NCBI RefSeq assembly: GCF_905235195.1
Contig: NZ_CAJOKH010000006.1
Location: forward strand, 1 to 48,861
DNA: 48,861 bases
Direction: 5' to 3'
DNA from: an uncultured Methanobrevibacter sp.
GTDB lineage: Archaea; Methanobacteriota; Methanobacteria; Methanobacteriales; Methanobacteriaceae
Part shown: one piece after another, positions 25,938-35,285 of the stretch
How the letters are laid out: every line of letters begins with the position of its first letter
Numbering within the stretch: the stretch's first letter is position 1
The notes under the pieces: generated by a model
What the model was told of the DNA's origin: nothing
What the model saw: the letters and a program-made list of their open reading frames with translations, nothing else
The model's database searches: none
Translations under genes and position numbers: made by a program

Positions 25938-27836
25938 TTAAATAGTTTCAAATGCATTATAATCACATATTTGACTACATATAGAACAACCATTACACAT
26001 TGATGTGTCAACCACGACTTTACCTTTAATTTTACTTATAGCAGGACATGCTAAATTATTAATACATGAATCACAATTTTTACATTTATCATAGTTTACT
26101 TTAATAGGAGGTTTCTTATTAAATCCTTTAATTAAAGTACATGGAGATTTTGCGATGATTACTGAAACTCCCTCATTTTCTAAAGCTTTTTTATATGTGT
26201 CAACGGTTTGTTTTAAGTTTAATGGATTAATTACACGTACAAAACTAGCACCAGATGCTAGGGCAAGTTCCCTTATTGAAATTTCAGGTGATTCATCCCC
26301 CATACCATCTACAGGCATACCTGGATTAGGTTGACCGCCAGTCATTGCAGTTATACGATTATCCAAAATAGTGACAATAAAATTCTGTTTATTATGCACT
26401 CCATTAATTAATGGTGAAATTCCACTATGGAAAAATGTTGAATCTCCAATAAAACTTATAACTTTTTGATCTGTTGCCACTGCAAATCCACAACCATCAC
26501 CTATACTTGAACCCATACTTAAAAGATAATCAGCCGCATTATAAGGAGGATTGATTCCAAGAGTATAACATCCAATATCAGATGCAAAAATCACTTCATC
26601 TTCACTTATGTTAGATTCTTTTAATGCTTGTTTAACGCCATAATAGGTTGCTCTATGAGAACATCCTGCACATAATGTTGCTGCTCTTGTTGGTAAGTCC
26701 CCAATAACTTTTTCTAATGATTGAGTATGTGAAAGTGAAAAATTTTCATCTGTATAATTTAATATTTTGATAAAACCCTCTCTTACAATATCACAGTTAA
26801 ATTCCTCAACCATTGGGAATGTTTTATCTAATTTACCATGAACTGGGATATTTAATCCATTCATTCCAACTGTAAGAAGAACATCCCTTTCACAAATAGG
26901 GTCAACTTCTTCAATAACAAATACCCTATCTAAATCTTTAATAAACTCATAAATTAAATCATAAGGTGTCGGATAGGAAAGCGTTAATTTTAAAATTTTC
27001 ATATCTAAATTATCCAAAGATGCAACATCATAAGCATAATTATAAGCACTACTTGAAGAAATTACCCCGATTTTAGCATTGTCTTTAATTTCAACGACTT
27101 CATTAATATTAAGTGAAGATATATTATTTTGAAATTTTTCAATTTTTTCACTTAATATTTTATGCATTACTATCACATTTACAGGAACCGGAATATAAGA
27201 TTTAGGGTCCTTATTAAAATAACCCCTATTATAATGTTTTCCTTCAACAGTTTTACCCTTTTGAGATTTAATATCTCCAAATTCAACAATTCCCCTCATA
27301 TGAGATACACGAGTAGTGGTTCTAATTATGACCGGAATTTCCAATTCTTCAGATAATTCAAATCCATAAACCATCATGTCTTTTACCTCTTGAGGATTAG
27401 AAGGTTCAAGTATTGGCATATTTGCAAGGCGAGCATAATTTCTTGTATCTTGTTCATTTTGAGATGAAAAAACAGACGGATCATCAGCAACAAGAATAAC
27501 CATACCTCCCTTAACACCAGAATATGCAGTAGTAACAAATGAATCAGATGCAACATTCAAACCTACATGCTTCATAAATGTAAATGATCTAAGACCACTT
27601 ACAGCTGATGTAGCTGCAATCTCCATAGCAACTTTTTCATTAGTTGAAAATTCAAAATATACACCTGCATCCTTTGCAATAAATGATAATGTATTTCCAA
27701 TTTCAGATGAAGGAGTTCCAGGATAAGTAGCTGCAACAGATATTCCAGCTTCAATTGCACCTCTTACAGCAGCTTCATTACCTAGTAGAAAATGTTTTTC
27801 TCCTTTTTTACCATTAACTAATTGATTATAAGCCAT
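25938..27836 (-). CDS. iorA: Indolepyruvate:ferredoxin oxidoreductase, alpha subunit
   Basis: The large thiamine-diphosphate subunit (632 residues). Order of parts: alpha domain with LLGNEAAVRGAIEAGISVAA (about 17-36) and TYPGTPSSEIGN; a domain with RTTTRVSHMRGIVEFG; the TPP-binding domain with LCAGCSHRATYYGVKQAL (about 390-407), SDIGCYTLGINPPYNAADY, and GDGCGFAVATDQKVISFIGD, where GDG and the later GDST bracket the cofactor; and a C-terminal two-cluster ferredoxin domain with CKNCDSCINNLACP and CNGCSICSQICDYNAF (about 580-627). The enzyme makes aromatic amino acids by reductive carboxylation in methanogens, or degrades them. It pairs with iorB and with paaK nearby. The start follows AGAGGTATATT. 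Confidence 0.94.
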   Translation of the reverse strand: MAYNQLVNGKKGEKHFLLGNEAAVRGAIEAGISVAATYPGTPSSEIGNTLSFIAKDAGVYFEFSTNEKVAMEIAATSAVSGLRSFTFMKHVGLNVASDSFVTTAYSGVKGGMVILVADDPSVFSSQNEQDTRNYARLANMPILEPSNPQEVKDMMVYGFELSEELEIPVIIRTTTRVSHMRGIVEFGDIKSQKGKTVEGKHYNRGYFNKDPKSYIPVPVNVIVMHKILSEKIEKFQNNISSLNINEVVEIKDNAKIGVISSSSAYNYAYDVASLDNLDMKILKLTLSYPTPYDLIYEFIKDLDRVFVIEEVDPICERDVLLTVGMNGLNIPVHGKLDKTFPMVEEFNCDIVREGFIKILNYTDENFSLSHTQSLEKVIGDLPTRAATLCAGCSHRATYYGVKQALKESNISEDEVIFASDIGCYTLGINPPYNAADYLLSMGSSIGDGCGFAVATDQKVISFIGDSTFFHSGISPLINGVHNKQNFIVTILDNRITAMTGGQPNPGMPVDGMGDESPEISIRELALASGASFVRVINPLNLKQTVDTYKKALENEGVSVIIAKSPCTLIKGFNKKPPIKVNYDKCKNCDSCINNLACPAISKIKGKVVVDTSMCNGCSICSQICDYNAFETI

Positions 27837-28496
27837 AATATACCTCTAAATTTCTAAATAAAAGTAATAATTAAATTTTAAATATTAGACTGATAATAAA
27901 ATTTTTAAAAAATCATAATCTATTTATTAAACTATATTATTTATCTTCCTTTGAATATATAAAGTAATATATTCTATTAAAGAGTGTTGGCCAAAAATAT
28001 ATTTTTTAAATAAATTCTTTCTTTATTTCTAAAATAAAGCCATTAAGATGTTTTAAAAAAAAGTTTTAGACTTTATGCAGACACCATAAAAAATAAATAA
28101 TATTATTACTGAGAAAAACAATTTTAAACTCATTTTTAAATATTTCTTAAGTTTTAAAATTTAAAAAAAACTAATCCTCAATAAAAACATAGATATAAAA
28201 AAGATATTCAAGTAATTTTAAATTTAAAATAAATAAATAGCCTTAAAACATGAGATAAAAATAGTTAAAAATTGTTTATATTTTTGAACCTTTATAATTC
28301 TATAAAATTACGTAATGCATTTTCAAAAAATAAAAAAATTTAAAAAAATTTAAAAAATACTAATAAAAATTATATTATTTAAAATATAAAATAATAATAA
28401 CTGATTTAATTTAAATTACAAACAATCTTATTTAAAAAAAAAATATTTAAAAATTATCTCTTTTTATTCATTCATAAATTAGAAGGTAGGTTTATT
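27837..28496. other. Divergent intergenic region iorA/tfrB
   Basis: About 660 bases without a supported gene. It is A/T-rich with only short G/C islands (around 27988 AGAGTGTTGGCC and 28078 CAGACACC). I found no tRNA-like fold, no long repeat and no open frame with a ribosome binding site. The last 15 bases hold AGAAGGTAGG, the tfrB ribosome binding site. Confidence 0.4.
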
Positions 28497-29984
28497 ATGA
28501 TAACTGTAAAAGTATTAAGGTTTAATCCAACTAAAGATGAGAAACCTCATTTTGAAAGTTATGAAATTGAAAAAACGGAACAAATGAAAATTTTAGATGG
28601 ATTAACTGTAATTAATAAAAAATATAATGAAGACATTAGTTTTAGAAGTTCCTGTAGAGCAGGCCAATGTGGTTCATGTAGTCTAAAAGTTAATGGGTGT
28701 GGTGCTCTTGCATGTAAAGAAGAAATTAATGATAATGACATTATCGAACCTTTAGACTTACCTGTAATTAAAGATTTAATTGTTGATAGAAGCCAGTGGG
28801 AGAAAAAAACTAAAGATTTAAATCTTCAATTAAATAACGATGAACCCCATGAGTTAAATCTTGATTTAAGTCCTGAAGATACTGAAGATACACGAAAACT
28901 TAGAACATGTATTGAATGTTATTCATGTCTTTCAACATGTCCTGTTGTAAAGGATTTTAAAGATGACTATGCAGGACCTTATTTTATGAGATATTTGTCT
29001 AAATTTGAATATGACCCTCGTAATGAGTCTGACCGTTTAGTTCAACTACTTGATGAAGGAGTATATGATTGTACTAGTTGTAGAAAATGTGAAGAAGTAT
29101 GTCCTAAAAACATTTGCATTTATGGAAAAGCTATTGAAAAATTAAGATCAAAACTTGTTAAAGGAGATTTAGGGCCTTTAGATGCACATAAAGCCATAAA
29201 GAAAAGTATTAGTGAAACTAATCGTTCTGTTAATTATGATGAAAAAATTGGTAGTTTTGTTAAAGATATTAATAAAGAAAAAAATGATAAAAAGTCTAAA
29301 GTTGCATTATTTACCGGCTGTATGGTTGATTATAGACTTCCTCATGTTGGATATGCATTAATTGATGTTTGTAAAGCTAATAACATTGATATTGATGTTC
29401 CAAAAGGTCAGGTTTGTTGTGGTTCACCACTTCTAAGAACTGGACAAACTGACATAATAAAGAAATTAGTAGATATAAACAAGGAAGTCTTTAAGGATTA
29501 TGATACAATTATTACAATCTGTGCAGGATGTGGAGCTACACTTAAAAATGATTATCCTAATTATGGATTTAATAGTAATATAATGGATGTAAGTGAATTC
29601 TTAGTCGATAAACTTGATACAAGCAAAATGAAAAAACTTAATAAAACAGTTACTTGGCATGACCCATGTCACTTAATTAGAGGACAAGGAGTGGTCAATC
29701 AACCTCGAAAAATCATAGAAATGATTCCAGGTGTTGAATTTAACGAACTTGAACATCCAGCACAATGCTGTGGAGCTGGAGGTGGAGTAAAATCTGGAAA
29801 ACCTGAAATCGCTATGGCACTCTCAAAAGATAGAGTAAATGAAATAAAGAAAACCAGTGCAGAAACTGTTTTAAGTATTTGTCCATTTTGTCAACGTAAT
29901 ATCCAAGATGGCCTAGATGCAGAAGGGCTTACGAATATTAATGTTATAAACTTAATTGAACTACTCAAAGAAGCATACAGTTAA
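28497..29984 (+). CDS. tfrB: Thiol:fumarate reductase subunit B
   Basis: TfrB is the electron-transfer subunit of the cytoplasmic enzyme that reduces fumarate with coenzyme M and coenzyme B, yielding succinate and the heterodisulfide. The 495-residue protein is a fusion. Residues 1-100 are SdhB-like with a [2Fe-2S] site (Cys53, 58, 61, 73 in SSCRAGQCGSC and ALACK). Next comes a two-cluster ferredoxin domain (CIECYSCLSTCP at 138-149 and CTSCRKCEEVCPKNIC at 192-207). Last is an HdrB-like part with two CCG domains (FTGCMVDY ... VCCGSPLLRTG and HDPCHLIRGQG ... QCCGAGGGVKSGK). The flavin subunit TfrA is not in this window, as in other Methanobacteriales where the two genes are separate. The ATG follows GAAGGTAGGTTT. 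The product is part of the incomplete reductive citric acid cycle. Confidence 0.93.
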   Translation: MITVKVLRFNPTKDEKPHFESYEIEKTEQMKILDGLTVINKKYNEDISFRSSCRAGQCGSCSLKVNGCGALACKEEINDNDIIEPLDLPVIKDLIVDRSQWEKKTKDLNLQLNNDEPHELNLDLSPEDTEDTRKLRTCIECYSCLSTCPVVKDFKDDYAGPYFMRYLSKFEYDPRNESDRLVQLLDEGVYDCTSCRKCEEVCPKNICIYGKAIEKLRSKLVKGDLGPLDAHKAIKKSISETNRSVNYDEKIGSFVKDINKEKNDKKSKVALFTGCMVDYRLPHVGYALIDVCKANNIDIDVPKGQVCCGSPLLRTGQTDIIKKLVDINKEVFKDYDTIITICAGCGATLKNDYPNYGFNSNIMDVSEFLVDKLDTSKMKKLNKTVTWHDPCHLIRGQGVVNQPRKIIEMIPGVEFNELEHPAQCCGAGGGVKSGKPEIAMALSKDRVNEIKKTSAETVLSICPFCQRNIQDGLDAEGLTNINVINLIELLKEAYS

Positions 29985-30024
29985 TTAATTAAATGATTTA
30001 TTTTCTTTAAAATAGGTGGTAAAT

Positions 30025-30924
30025 ATGACAGACACAGCAACTGAAGAAGAAGTAATAATTGAAACCAACCCTATTGTTGAAAGTGACGAAGAGAATAAAG
30101 ATAAAGAAAAGAAAACTGATGAAACATGCCCTAAAACTAAAACAAAATCCATTTCAACAAAGAGAGGAATAGTTAAAAATGATAATAACTATTCAGAAGC
30201 TGCAAAAGAACTTAGAGAAAACCTTTATGTTGTTTTTGTAGAATGTGAAACCTCAGGAAATGTAGGATTTCTAGCTAGAACCATGGCTAATTTTGGACTT
30301 AAAAATCTTATTTTAATTAATCCTTGTAAACTTAAAGAAGATGCATATTACCAGTCAATGCATGCAAAAGAGATTGTTGAAACAGCCGAAATATATGACA
30401 CCCTAGAACATTTCCTTGAAAGTAAAGGAATAGATTTTATTATAGGAAGTACAGGTACTCCTGGAGGAAGTTATAATCTTTCAAGAATACCAATTAAACC
30501 TGAAGAATTATCTGTTAAAATGAACCCTAACAATAAAATTGCAATATTATTTGGAAGAGAAGGAGATGGACTTAATAACGATGAAATAGACAAATGCGAC
30601 ATTATTGTCTCTATTCCAACAGACCCTACTTATCCGGTTATGAACATTACCCATGCAGCTGCAATTATTTTTTATGAAATATTTAAAAATAGAAATAGCT
30701 TTCCAAAAGAAGGTTTAGATGAAAGTACACATATTGAAAAAGAATACCTTCTTAAAAGTATGAATGATTTAATTGATAATTTAGATATTCCAGAACACAA
30801 AAAAAGAAATGGAAATAAAACTTTTAAAAATATTATTAACCGCGCATTTATAACAGGACGTGAAGCTCATACATTTATGGGGATTTTAAGACATATTAAA
30901 GAAGATTTAATTAATAAAAAATAA
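30025..30924 (+). CDS. SpoU/TrmJ-type RNA methyltransferase
   Basis: A SPOUT-fold RNA 2'-O-methyltransferase; archaeal TrmJ methylates position 32 of tRNAs. From the ATG at 30025 (AGGTGG upstream) it has 299 residues. The first 60 are a charged, poorly structured extension (TEEEVIIETNPIVESDEENK). The catalytic domain follows with LYVVFVECETSGNVGFLART (about 69-88), FIIGSTGTPGGSYNLSR, and the knot motif AILFGREGDGLNNDEIDKCD (about 172-191) plus PTYPVMNITHAAAIIFYEI. The C-terminal helical region is typical of TrmJ. An upstream GTG at 30016 is rejected because it overlaps the ribosome binding site. It follows tfrB by about 40 bases. Confidence 0.88.
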   Translation: MTDTATEEEVIIETNPIVESDEENKDKEKKTDETCPKTKTKSISTKRGIVKNDNNYSEAAKELRENLYVVFVECETSGNVGFLARTMANFGLKNLILINPCKLKEDAYYQSMHAKEIVETAEIYDTLEHFLESKGIDFIIGSTGTPGGSYNLSRIPIKPEELSVKMNPNNKIAILFGREGDGLNNDEIDKCDIIVSIPTDPTYPVMNITHAAAIIFYEIFKNRNSFPKEGLDESTHIEKEYLLKSMNDLIDNLDIPEHKKRNGNKTFKNIINRAFITGREAHTFMGILRHIKEDLINKK

Positions 30925-31084
30925 TATTCTATTTATACAAAACTGTATTAGAGCTAAAATAATTATTTAAAAAATATAATCATATTAATTAAATTTTTAA
31001 ATTATGAAATTGATAAATTAATATTAATATAAAATTTTATAATAATTCAAAATTTTTTAAAAAAAGTGAATTAGAGGAATGTGC

Positions 31085-31666
31085 ATGGGCATATTAAGTG
31101 ATAAAGACCTTAAAAAATATTTAAACGAAGGAAAAATTGTTATAGACCCAATAATTGATGAAGAACAAATACAACCCTCTTCCATCGATATGAGACTTGG
31201 AGATGAATTTAAAGTATTTAAAGTTATTAGTAAACCATATATTGATCCTAAAGACCCTGAAGAAATTGCATCATATATGGAATCTATGGTTGTAGAAGAG
31301 AATGATGCATTTATTATACATCCAAACGAATTTGCACTTGCAACAACATACGAATATGTTAAAGTTCCAGAGGATTTAGTTGCTCGTGTTGAAGGTCGTT
31401 CCTCAATGGGTAGACTTGGAGTTACTATGCATGTAACTGCAGGATTTATTGATCCTGGTTTTGAAGGTAAAATCACATTAGAAATATCCAATATTGGTGC
31501 AATGTCAGTAGCATTATATCCTGGTCAAAGAGTATGTCAAATTGTTTTTGAAACAATGACTAGTCCTTCTAAAAGACCATATGGCCATCCAGATAGAAAA
31601 AGTAAATATATGGGCCAAAAAAGTCCTGAAAGTAGTCGTATAAAACAGGACTATGAATTAAAATAA
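31085..31666 (+). CDS. dcd: dCTP deaminase
   Basis: Deaminates dCTP; archaeal forms often also hydrolyse dUTP to dUMP (bifunctional Dcd-Dut). From the ATG at 31085 the protein has 193 residues. It shows IQPSSIDMRLGDEFKVF (about 30-46), the nucleotide-binding ARVEGRSSMGRLGVTMH (about 101-117) and TAGFIDPGFEGKITLEISN (about 119-137), with the catalytic glutamate in the ITLEI strand. I prefer this ATG to the one six bases earlier because GAGGA is then suitably spaced; the two differ by two residues. Bifunctionality cannot be decided by eye. Confidence 0.92.
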   Translation: MGILSDKDLKKYLNEGKIVIDPIIDEEQIQPSSIDMRLGDEFKVFKVISKPYIDPKDPEEIASYMESMVVEENDAFIIHPNEFALATTYEYVKVPEDLVARVEGRSSMGRLGVTMHVTAGFIDPGFEGKITLEISNIGAMSVALYPGQRVCQIVFETMTSPSKRPYGHPDRKSKYMGQKSPESSRIKQDYELK

Positions 31667-31905
31667 ATAAATAATTTATTTATAGTTTAAGATTAAAAAT
31701 TTTTTATTTAAAATCAAATTAAATTTGAATTTAATTAATTTAATTAATTATAAATTTATTAACTAATTAATCAAAAATTTCTAATTCTTTAAATTATTTC
31801 TGAGATAAAATGAAAATTTTATCTAAAAATAAATAAACATAACCTAATTATAATTAATGAAAATTTTTTATATAAAAATTAAAACTATTATTTTGGAGCT
31901 ATTAT

Positions 31906-33618
31906 ATGAATCATGAAAAAATGACAAATGTAAGTAGAAAAAGAGGATTCCTTTGGCCTTCATATGAGATATATTCTGGGGTTTCTGGATTTACCGATTA
32001 TGGACCTCTAGGTGCAAGTTTAAAAAATAATATTATGCAAAAATGGAGAAAACAATATATTGTAGGCGAAGGATTTAGAGAAATAGAAGGGCCTACAGTT
32101 ATGCCTAAAGAAGTGTTAAAAGCGTCAGGACATGTTGATAATTTTACAGACCCCATGTGTAAATGTGAAGACTGTGGAGAAGTCTTTAGAGCAGATCATA
32201 TTATTGAAGAAGCAATCGGTAAAGATGTTGAAAGTTTTCCAAATGAAAAATTAGATGAAATTGTCTTAGAAAATAATATTAGCTGTAGTGAATGTGGAGG
32301 GAAACTTTCTAAAATATGGGATTACAACTTAATGTTTAAAACCCAAATTGGTGCAAAAGGAAATAAAATTGGATATATGAGACCTGAAACTGCACAAGGA
32401 ATATTCATTTTATTTAAAAGATTATCCAGATATTTTGGTGGAAGATTACCTTTTGGAGTAGTACAACTTGGAAAAGCATACCGAAATGAAATTTCTCCAA
32501 GACAAGGAGTCATAAGACTAAGAGAATTTACACAGGCGGAAGCAGAAATATTCTTAAACCCTCAAGATAAAACTCATCCCAAATTTGAGAATATAAAAGA
32601 TGAAAAATTCAGATTATCCTCCCAAGATGTTCAAAAAAATGAAAAAGAAGAGATTGTTGTTACAGGACAAGTCGCATTAGATGAAGGCATTATATCAAGC
32701 GAGATGCTTATTTACCAATTATATCTTGCAAGAAAATTCTTATATGATATAGGAATTCCAGATGAAGCTTTAAGATTTAGACAACATCTTCCAGGAGAAA
32801 TGGCACATTATGCACTTGACTGTTGGGATGTTGAATGTAAAACCGACCAATATGGATGGGTTGAGATTATTGGTATAGCAGATAGAGGAGATTATGATTT
32901 AAGCTCCCATACAAAAGAAAGTAATGAAGATTTAAATGTTTACATTCCTTACGATGAACCTAAACTAGTTAAAAAAACAGTTATAAAACCAAATATGGCT
33001 AAATTTGGGCCGTCATTTAAACAGGACAGTCCTAAAGTGAAAACCTTCCTTGAAAATTTAAATGATGAGGAAATTAAAGACCTTAAAGCTGCAATTGACA
33101 AGGAAGGTAAATATATTATAAAATTAGATAAAGATTTAGAACTATTAGCTGAACATTTAAGTTTTGAGGAAATAGAAGAAGAAGTTAAAGGAGAAAAAAT
33201 CACACCGCATGTTATTGAACCATCTTTTGGCATAGACCGTATATTATACTGTACCCTTCTCCATTCATTTACTGAAACTGATGAAAAAGATTATTTCAAA
33301 TTTGAAAAAACCATTGCACCTATTGAAATAAGTGTATTTCCTCTTTTAAATAAAACACCACTTACAAAAATAGGATTTGAAATAACTGAAAATTTAAGAA
33401 AAGAAGGTTTCAATGTAGATTACAGTACAGCAGGTTCTATTGGTAAAAGATATGCTAAATCTGATGAAATTGGTGTGCCTCTTGCCATTACAGTAGATTT
33501 TGACTCTAATGAAACTGATGATGTAACTGTTAGATATAGAGATAGTGAAAAACAAAAGAGAATAAAAATAGATGAGTTAAATAATTTTGTTGAAAACTAT
33601 TTTAACAAAAAAGACTAA
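31906..33618 (+). CDS. glyS: Glycyl-tRNA synthetase
   Basis: The 570-residue archaeal/eukaryotic-type homodimeric class II enzyme charges tRNA-Gly. Motif 1 lies around GFREIEGPTVMP (about 62-73). A zinc-ribbon insertion carries CKCEDCGE and CSECGG (about 84-130). The glycine-binding region MRPETAQGIFILFKR is near 162-176. Motif 2 is QLGKAYRNEISPRQGVIRLR and EFTQAEAEIF. Motif 3 is around EPSFGIDRILY near 435-445. The anticodon-binding domain occupies the last 110 residues. A TATA-like TTTTTTATATAAAAAT is about 35 bases upstream and GGAGCTATT precedes the ATG. It appears monocistronic. Confidence 0.95.
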   Translation: MNHEKMTNVSRKRGFLWPSYEIYSGVSGFTDYGPLGASLKNNIMQKWRKQYIVGEGFREIEGPTVMPKEVLKASGHVDNFTDPMCKCEDCGEVFRADHIIEEAIGKDVESFPNEKLDEIVLENNISCSECGGKLSKIWDYNLMFKTQIGAKGNKIGYMRPETAQGIFILFKRLSRYFGGRLPFGVVQLGKAYRNEISPRQGVIRLREFTQAEAEIFLNPQDKTHPKFENIKDEKFRLSSQDVQKNEKEEIVVTGQVALDEGIISSEMLIYQLYLARKFLYDIGIPDEALRFRQHLPGEMAHYALDCWDVECKTDQYGWVEIIGIADRGDYDLSSHTKESNEDLNVYIPYDEPKLVKKTVIKPNMAKFGPSFKQDSPKVKTFLENLNDEEIKDLKAAIDKEGKYIIKLDKDLELLAEHLSFEEIEEEVKGEKITPHVIEPSFGIDRILYCTLLHSFTETDEKDYFKFEKTIAPIEISVFPLLNKTPLTKIGFEITENLRKEGFNVDYSTAGSIGKRYAKSDEIGVPLAITVDFDSNETDDVTVRYRDSEKQKRIKIDELNNFVENYFNKKD

Positions 33619-34192
33619 AATTTATTTAATTCATTTTTTTATCTTTTTATCCATTGACCGTGTAAAATAAATATTAGTGCATATATTCAATTAAAGTTAA
33701 GAATTCTAACGTTTCATATTTTTATTCAATAATCCCCTATAAATATGAACATAAGCCCATCTGACAATAACTCTTTTAACAATCCACATATGAATATTAA
33801 GTCTTACTCCATTGACTTTAAGTTCACATTCCTTAACTTTCAGATTTTGCCTATCCATCCACACATCAAAAAGACGTTCAGTTAAAAACCCATAAATTCT
33901 TTTTTTGATAATCATTATAACCAGTCATATCTACTCTTTTTTCTACTTCAGCAAGTATTGGAAATACCCTTAAGTTTAGTTAATCTTGTAAATAAGTTTA
34001 GCTACCCATAATTAATGAGAAATCATAATTATTCTTTATATTATGAGTCTAATGTTAAAGTTAAGTCTTTATAATATAACTTTCAAAGTCATAATCTTAA
34101 TACTGCAATAATTTTTAATTTAAGTTAAAATATTACAAAAATAAGAAAATATAATAAAAAAATAATAAAATAAAGAAAATTACTTATATTCA
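33619..34192. other. Degraded coding remnant, possibly mobile-element derived
   Basis: On the minus strand between about 34000 and 33700, broken frames read AEVEKRVDMTGYNDYQKKNL, then after a frameshift ERLFDVWMDRQNLKVKECEL and RLNIHMWIVKRVIVRWAYVH. The pieces are coding-like, joined only by frame changes, and end in a basic segment. They could be the tail of a transposase, but I cannot name a family. The 69-residue open frame within it (33706-33915) is therefore not called as a gene. The rest of the stretch (34010-34190) shows nothing. Confidence 0.35.
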
Positions 34193-35023
34193 TTATTCTT
34201 CAATATCTAAAAAATCATTATTTTCTAAAAATTGAGATTGGTCTAAACAATATTCGAATAATTTTAAACCCCATTTTATACCTCCCCTAGATTTATCATA
34301 AAATATTACATCATTATCATAATTTCCATCAATGTATGAAAGATTTAAACTCATAAAATTATCACCAACATTTAAGAAAATATCAAAATTTACATCAGCA
34401 ATATAAATAGCTGTTTTACTTGAGGATCTGATTGTTTCAAATTCATTTTTATAATTTTGACAAAGTTCTAAATATATATCCTGATTTAAAATTAAATTCA
34501 GATTATAAAAAGGATTTCTATTTATAAACTCATTTAAAATTTCTACATGTTTTGAAGAACAAACAGATAAAACTATATTAAGGATTTTACTATCTTTAAC
34601 CAATCCTTCATATATTTCAAATGATTTTTCAGGATAAGTATTATCATATTCATTTAAAGTACCATTTTCAAGAAGATTTAAATCATAAAATAAGAAATTT
34701 GGAATATCTTTTATAGAATGATTAGACCAAAAAGTAACCATATCTCCAACAGGTAGAGAATCTAAAAAATTTAGATAATTTACTGAAATAATTTTACCTT
34801 CAGAACTTAGACAGTATTTATCATCATCATTTAATTCAAATATATTATTATATTCAAAAAAATTAATCACATTAGAAACTGTTGATTGGCAACTCCACCT
34901 TTTCAAGTCTTTAAAAGTTTTAGGACTTTCAATAACATCCAAAAATATTAAAGATTTAATTTTAGAATTTAATATTGCTTTCATTTTCTTATTTAAACCA
35001 GTACTATCCATCGTATCACCCAA
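34193..35023 (-). CDS. FilR1/DUF1724-type transcriptional regulator
   Basis: A 276-residue archaeal regulator with an N-terminal winged helix (about 10-75, helix-turn-helix around FKDLKRWSCQSTVSNVINFF). The C-terminal FilR1/DUF1724 domain follows, with a visible segment SLPVGDMVTFWSNHSIKDIP near 90-109 and LCQNYKNEFETI near 185. FilR1, the family founder, controls methanogen filament formation and metabolism. The ligand here is unknown. It is a paralogue of the gene at 35286, both on the minus strand; they are separated by a tandem-repeat spacer. The start is the ATG at 35023, or the second ATG four codons later. Confidence 0.8.
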   Translation of the reverse strand: MGDTMDSTGLNKKMKAILNSKIKSLIFLDVIESPKTFKDLKRWSCQSTVSNVINFFEYNNIFELNDDDKYCLSSEGKIISVNYLNFLDSLPVGDMVTFWSNHSIKDIPNFLFYDLNLLENGTLNEYDNTYPEKSFEIYEGLVKDSKILNIVLSVCSSKHVEILNEFINRNPFYNLNLILNQDIYLELCQNYKNEFETIRSSSKTAIYIADVNFDIFLNVGDNFMSLNLSYIDGNYDNDVIFYDKSRGGIKWGLKLFEYCLDQSQFLENNDFLDIEE

Positions 35024-35141
35024 TTAATAAATCAAAGAATTTTAAAATAAAAACATAATATTAGAAGCAGTTATAAAACTTATAAACATCATAATGAAAA
35101 TTAAAATCTATTCTATTTAATTTAAAAATACATGCTGAAAC

Positions 35142-35243
35142 AAATTAAAATTTAAAATAATAACTTAAATTAAAATAAATTAAAATTTAAAATAATAACT
35201 TAAATTAAAATAAATTAAAATTTAAAATAATAACTTAAATTAA
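35142..35243. repeat. 35-bp tandem repeat, three copies
   Basis: The unit begins AAATTAAAATTTAAAATAAT and is 35 bases long. Copies start at 35142, 35177 and 35212; the first two are identical and the third diverges in its last bases. It fills the spacer between the two FilR1-type regulator genes, upstream of the first. It may be neutral slippage or a bound array. Confidence 0.8.
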
Positions 35244-35285
35244 ATTCAATTTAAATTAAATAAATAAAAAAATATTAAAGTATAA

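Noticed and set aside
27837-28496. tRNA or other stable RNA in the iorA/tfrB gap
   Set aside because: I looked for tRNA A and B box-like text and GC-rich helices on both strands and found only short G/C patches without consistent pairing.
31057-31491. A 144-residue minus-strand open frame
   Set aside because: It is antisense to dcd, which has clear catalytic motifs.
33706-33915. A 69-residue minus-strand open frame with a basic C-terminus
   Set aside because: Coding-like text continues upstream in another frame, so the open frame is a fragment of something degraded. It has no supporting ribosome binding site for its own start.
35142-35243. CRISPR array
   Set aside because: The three 35-bp units are directly adjacent without unique spacers, purely A/T-rich, and no cas gene is nearby.
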